A stretch of DNA of 64,000 bases from Klenkia sesuvii (GTDB taxonomy: Bacteria; Actinomycetota; Actinomycetes; Mycobacteriales; Geodermatophilaceae), in assembly GCF_037083825.1 (NCBI RefSeq), contig NZ_JBAPLU010000021.1, positions 1 to 64,000 on the forward strand, given 5' to 3'. A program made the translations under genes and the position numbers. The notes under the pieces were generated by a model. The model ran no database searches. It was not told the origin of the DNA and saw nothing but the letters and a program-made list of their open reading frames with translations. Below, one piece after another: positions 60,405-64,000 of the stretch; positions within the stretch are counted from its first letter, which is position 1; each line of letters starts with the position of its first letter.

Positions 60405-61910
60405 TCAGGAAGTGATGGGTCGGACCAACGGGAACAGGATGGTCTCGCGAATGCCGAGCCCGGTGAGCGTCATCATCAAGCGGTCCATCCCCATGCCCAC
60501 GCCGCCGGTGGGCGGCATGCCGTACTCCAGCGCCTCGAGGAAGTCCTCGTCGAGCACCATCGCCTCGGGGTCACCCGCCGCGGCCAGCAGCGCCTGCTGG
60601 GTGAACCGCTCGCGCTGCACGGTGGGGTCGACCAGCTCGGAGTAGCCGGTGCCCCGCTCGACGCCGCCGATGTAGAGGTCCCACTTCTCGGCGACGCCCT
60701 CGACGGTGCGGTGGGCGCGGGTGAGCGGCGAGGTGTCGGTCGGGTAGTCCACGACGAACGTGGGCGCCTGCAGCGAGTGCTGGACCAGTGCCTCGAAGAG
60801 CTCCTCGACCAGCTTGCCGTGGCCCCAGGCGGGGTCGACGCCGAGCTCCACCCGGTCGGCGTGCGCACGCAGCTGCTCGACGGTGGTGGCCGGGGTGATC
60901 TCCTCCCCCAGCGCCTGGGAGGTGACCTCGTAGAGCGACACCTGCGGCCACTCCCCCGAGAGGTCGACCTCGGAGCCGTCGTGGTGGCGGGCCACGTGGT
61001 CGCCGAACAGTGCCGCGCAGGACTCCTGCACCAGTTCGCGCGTGGTGCGCGCCATGTCCTGGTAGTCGGCGTGCGCCTCGTAGAACTCGAGCATCGCGAA
61101 CTCGGGCGAGTGCGAGGAATCGGCGCCCTCGTTGCGGAAGTTGCGGTTGATCTCGAACACGCGGTCCAGGCCGCCGACGATGCACCGCTTGAGGAACAAT
61201 TCCGGTGCGATGCGCAGGTAGAGGTCGAGGTCGAACGCATTCATGTGCGTGCGGAATGGCCGGGCCGCGGCGCCCCCGTGCACCACCTGCAGCATCGGGG
61301 TCTCGACCTCGAGGTAGCCCCGTGAGGTGAGTCCGGCCCGCACCGCGGCGTTGACCGCGGCCCGCTGGTGCACGGTGCGGCGGGCCTCGTCGCGCACGAT
61401 CAGGTCGACGTAGCGGCGGCGGACCCGCAGCTCCTCGCTCATCGGCTTGTGCGCCACCGGCAGCGGGCGCAGCGCCTTGGCGGCCAGCTGCCACGATTCG
61501 GCGAACACCGACAGCTCGCCGCGGCGGGAGGTGCCCACCTCACCGGTGACCAGCACGTGGTCGCCGAGGTCGACGTCGGCCTTCCACGCAGCCAGGGCCT
61601 CCTCGCCGACCCGGTCGCGGGAGAGCATGACCTGCAGCTCGGTGCCGCCCTCGCGCAGCGTCGCGAAGCACAGCTTGCCGGTGTTGCGGCTGAAGATGAC
61701 CCGGCCGGTGACCCCGACGGTCTCCCCCGTCATGACGTCGGCGTCGAGGTCGGGGTGCGCCTCGCGCACGGCGGCCAGCGAGGTGGTGCGGGCGACGGAC
61801 ACGGGGTAGGGGTCGACGCCGGCCTCGCGCAGGCGGTCGAGCTTGCCGCGGCGGACCCGCAGCTGCTCGGGGAGCTCGTCGTCCATGGGTTCCTGCGGGC
61901 CGTCGGTCAC
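60405..61910 (-). CDS. lysS: Lysyl-tRNA synthetase, class II
   Basis: 501 residues. N-terminal OB-fold anticodon-binding domain (VGVTGRVIFSRNTGKLCFATLREGG), class II motif 2 FEINRNFRNEG and motif 3 GMGMDRLMM. It charges tRNA-Lys. The GTG start is 23 bases after the coaX stop, in one operon with nadB-nadC-coaX upstream. Confidence 0.94.
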   Translation of the reverse strand: MTDGPQEPMDDELPEQLRVRRGKLDRLREAGVDPYPVSVARTTSLAAVREAHPDLDADVMTGETVGVTGRVIFSRNTGKLCFATLREGGTELQVMLSRDRVGEEALAAWKADVDLGDHVLVTGEVGTSRRGELSVFAESWQLAAKALRPLPVAHKPMSEELRVRRRYVDLIVRDEARRTVHQRAAVNAAVRAGLTSRGYLEVETPMLQVVHGGAAARPFRTHMNAFDLDLYLRIAPELFLKRCIVGGLDRVFEINRNFRNEGADSSHSPEFAMLEFYEAHADYQDMARTTRELVQESCAALFGDHVARHHDGSEVDLSGEWPQVSLYEVTSQALGEEITPATTVEQLRAHADRVELGVDPAWGHGKLVEELFEALVQHSLQAPTFVVDYPTDTSPLTRAHRTVEGVAEKWDLYIGGVERGTGYSELVDPTVQRERFTQQALLAAAGDPEAMVLDEDFLEALEYGMPPTGGVGMGMDRLMMTLTGLGIRETILFPLVRPITS

Positions 61911-61933
61911 CCGGCAAGCCTACGGACGCCGGC

Positions 61934-62722
61934 TCAGCGGGCCGCCTGGTGCCGCTCGTGGGCCAGCCGGAGCCCCTGGACGGTGAGGTCGGGGTCGCGC
62001 TCGCCGACCGACCGGCAGCTGTCGACCACCAGCGGGTGCAGCCCCCCGGTGGCCACCACGACCGGGCCCACCCCGAAGGAGGCCATCAGCTCGGCGGCGA
62101 TGCGGTCGACCAGGCCGTCGACCAGGCCGGCGAAGCCCAGCACGACCCCGGACTGCAGCGCGGCCACCGTGTTCTTCCCGATCGCCTGGGCGGGGACGGT
62201 CAGCTCCACCGAGCGCAGCTGGGCGGCGCGGTCGGCCAGCGCGTCCAGGGACACCTCCACGCCCGGGGCCAGCGCGCCGCCGAGGAACTGGCCGGCCGGA
62301 CCCACGGCGTCCACCGTCGTGGAGGTGCCGAAGTCGACCACGACGACCGGTCGGCCGGTGCCGTCGGGCCGCCGGCCGTAGAGCTCGTGCGCCGCCAGGG
62401 CCGTCACCACCCGGTCGGCCCCCACCTCGCGCGGGTTGTCCACGTGCAGCGGGACGCCGGTGCGCACCCCGGGGCCGATGAGGGTGACCGGGACGTCGAG
62501 CCGGTCCAGCAGCTGCCGCAGCACCGGCAGCACCTGCGGCACCGTCGAGCAGGCGGCCACCCCGGTGACCTCGGCGCCGCGCAGCAGGCCGCGCCACAGC
62601 AGCTGCACCTCGTCGGCGGTGGCGCGCGGCTGGGTGCGCACCCGCCAGCACCCGGCCACCCGGTCGCCGTCGAAGGTGGCCAGCACGGTGTGGCTGTTGC
62701 CGACGTCCACGGTCAGGAGCAC
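61934..62722 (-). CDS. coaX: Type III pantothenate kinase
   Basis: 262 residues. Phosphorylates pantothenate, the first step to CoA. ATP-binding MLLTVDVGNSHTVLATF, the active-site NPREVGADRVV and VVDFGTSTTVDAV, and GGALAPGVEVSLDAL are the CoaX motifs. GTG starts one base after the nadC stop, so the genes are co-translated. Confidence 0.93.
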   Translation of the reverse strand: MLLTVDVGNSHTVLATFDGDRVAGCWRVRTQPRATADEVQLLWRGLLRGAEVTGVAACSTVPQVLPVLRQLLDRLDVPVTLIGPGVRTGVPLHVDNPREVGADRVVTALAAHELYGRRPDGTGRPVVVVDFGTSTTVDAVGPAGQFLGGALAPGVEVSLDALADRAAQLRSVELTVPAQAIGKNTVAALQSGVVLGFAGLVDGLVDRIAAELMASFGVGPVVVATGGLHPLVVDSCRSVGERDPDLTVQGLRLAHERHQAAR

Positions 62723-62723
62723 G

Positions 62724-63644
62724 TCACGCCGTCCGCAGGTCCAGGGCGAGGTCGAGGATCGGTGAGCTGTGGGTGAGCGCCCCGACCGACAGGTAGTCGA
62801 CGCCGGTGGCGGCGACGGCGCGCGCGACCTCGAGGGTCAGGCCGCCGGTGGCCTCGGTCTCGGCCCGCCCGGCCACGGCGGCCACCGCCTCGCGCAGGAC
62901 CTCGGGGGGCATGTTGTCCAGCAGCAGGAAGTCCGCGCCGGCCTCGACGGCCTCCACCGCCTGGGCGACGGTGTCGGCCTCGACCTGCACGGTCACCCGC
63001 GGCGCCCGCTCGCGGACGGCGGCCACGGCAGCGGCGACCGAGCCCGCGGCGGCGACGTGGTTGTCCTTGACCATGGCGACGTCGTAGAGGCCCATGCGCT
63101 TGTTGGACCCGCCACCGCAGCGCACCGCGTACTTCTCCAGCGGCCGCAGCAGCGGGGTGGTCTTGCGGGTGTCGAGCACGACGGCGCCGGTCCCGGCGAC
63201 GGCGTCGACCCAGGCCCGGGTGGCGGTGGCGATCCCCGAGGCCCGGCTGGCGATGTTGAGCGCCGAGCGCTCGGCGGCCAGCAACGCCCGCACGTGGCCC
63301 GAGACGGTCAGCAGGACGTCGCCGCGGCGCACCCGGTCGCCGTCGGCCGCGCCGGCCACCAGCGTGGCCGAGGGCGACAGCCGGCTGAACACGCGGGCGG
63401 CCACCGGCAGCCCGGCCACCACGCCGTCGGCCCGGGCCACCAGGTCGGCGGTGCCGCGCTGCGTGGCCGGGACCGTCGCCGCGCTGGTGACGTCGTGCGC
63501 GACCGCCTGGTCGGGGGCGTGCGGCAACGGGGCGCCGCCGGTGAGGTCCTCGGCCAGGGTGCGCTCGACGAGGTCGGTGACCCAGGCCTCGTCGAGGCCG
63601 GTGCCGGTGAGGTCGCGCGGGTCGCGCCCGGGGACGGCGTTCAC
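62724..63644 (-). CDS. nadC: Quinolinate phosphoribosyltransferase (carboxylating)
   Basis: About 306 residues. Makes nicotinate mononucleotide from quinolinate and PRPP. Family motifs: LLAAERSALNIASRASGIAT, DTRKTTPLLRPLEKYAVRCGGGSNKRMGLYD (active-site Arg and Lys), VEADTVAQ and LDNM. The GTG at 63644 overlaps the nadB stop as GTGA; the adjacent GTG at 63647 is also possible. Confidence 0.93.
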   Translation of the reverse strand: MNAVPGRDPRDLTGTGLDEAWVTDLVERTLAEDLTGGAPLPHAPDQAVAHDVTSAATVPATQRGTADLVARADGVVAGLPVAARVFSRLSPSATLVAGAADGDRVRRGDVLLTVSGHVRALLAAERSALNIASRASGIATATRAWVDAVAGTGAVVLDTRKTTPLLRPLEKYAVRCGGGSNKRMGLYDVAMVKDNHVAAAGSVAAAVAAVRERAPRVTVQVEADTVAQAVEAVEAGADFLLLDNMPPEVLREAVAAVAGRAETEATGGLTLEVARAVAATGVDYLSVGALTHSSPILDLALDLRTA

Positions 63645-64000
63645 CACAGCACCTCCGGGGGCGTGCCGACGGGGCGGGGGTCCAGCTGCAGGGAACCGTC
63701 GGCGAGCAGCCGGACGTCGAGGTGCACCCGCCAGGAGTCGTCGGCCTCGGGGTGGTCCTCGCGCCAGTGGCAGCCCCGGGTCTCCTCGCGCGCCCCGGCT
63801 GCGGCCGTGAGCGCGGTGGCGACGGTGAGCAGGTCGGTGGCCTCCCAGCCGGCCACCCCGGGCTCGGCGGTGCCCAGCGAGCCGGCCACGGCGGCCAGCT
63901 CGCCGGCGGCCACCACGAGCCCGCCGCCGGTGCGCAGGGCGCCGACGCGGGCGGACATGGTGGCGGTCAGCCGGTCGCGCAGGCCCGGGTCGAGCAGTCC
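63641..64000 (-). CDS. nadB: L-aspartate oxidase, C-terminal part, cut by window edge
   Basis: The last 119 residues, open to the window end. Helical domain (LRDRLTATMSARVGALRTGGGLVVA) and the typical ending ARGCHWREDHPE-like (TRGCHWREDHPEADDSWRVHLDV), as in NadB, the FAD enzyme that makes iminoaspartate for NAD. Position before nadC supports it. Confidence 0.88.
   Translation of the reverse strand, partial: GLLDPGLRDRLTATMSARVGALRTGGGLVVAAGELAAVAGSLGTAEPGVAGWEATDLLTVATALTAAAGAREETRGCHWREDHPEADDSWRVHLDVRLLADGSLQLDPRPVGTPPEVLW

Overview
The window is chromosomal DNA from a very GC-rich actinomycete. GC sits at about 73-75 percent, GTG starts are frequent, and stop/start overlaps of 4 bp are common. 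The gene set includes Lsr2, CarD, DisA, ClpC, DUF3263 plus LytR_C, XPB-type helicase, DUF5313 and an actinobacterial exosortase locus. Together these fit Actinomycetota, most likely Geodermatophilaceae (Blastococcus, Modestobacter, Geodermatophilus or Klenkia). The family is an inference from gene style, not from a marker search.

Layout. Bases 1-10 kb hold the end of an HNH endonuclease, an MFS exporter, a helicase-associated/WYL-like protein, a CFA-synthase-like methyltransferase, a DUF4240 protein, XPB helicase and a membrane protein with an acidic tail. From 10 to 20 kb are a second SF2 helicase, a hexapeptide acetyltransferase coupled to an MHS-type MFS carrier, glucose-6-phosphate dehydrogenase, a scramblase-like DUF2510 protein, an M20 peptidase coupled to an HD-domain protein, DUF4031 and a Gfo/Idh oxidoreductase. 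Next, groEL has two tandem CIRCE operators. From 21.7 to 28.2 kb on the minus strand lies an envelope locus. It holds two GAF plus degenerate-GGDEF proteins, a compact exosortase (XrtP-like), a GT2 glycosyltransferase, a secreted protein resembling the choice-of-anchor P family and a UDP-GlcNAc 2-epimerase; the last five genes are joined by 4-bp overlaps. Threonine synthase follows, preceded by a SAM-I (S-box) riboswitch.

From 30 to 43 kb are a HAD phosphatase, a two-gene ABC system whose ATPase is fused to an exported alpha/beta hydrolase, LytR_C plus DUF3263, RarD, a truncated Na+/H+ antiporter relic, a probably frameshifted membrane gene, orphan PTS EIIA/EIIB with a DeoR regulator, DUF5313, tRNA-Thr(UGU), an HtrA-like protease and DUF445. 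From 43 to 64 kb the order closely follows the mycobacterial Rv3579c-Rv3600c region: rlmB, cysS, ispF, ispD, carD, then lpqE-like, radA, disA, a membrane protein, mutY, clpC, lsr2, lysS, coaX, then nadC and nadB. A UbiA prenyltransferase and an FeS-type photolyase sit between carD and lpqE.

An IS30-family element (1,439 bp, GTG target duplication, 27-bp imperfect ends) lies between clpC and lsr2. Removing it recreates a strong hairpin directly after the lsr2 stop, so the insertion appears to have split that terminator. The points most worth following up are the exosortase operon, the hydrolase-ABC fusion, the SAM-I riboswitch on thrC, the apparent CTG start of ispD and the IS30 insertion.
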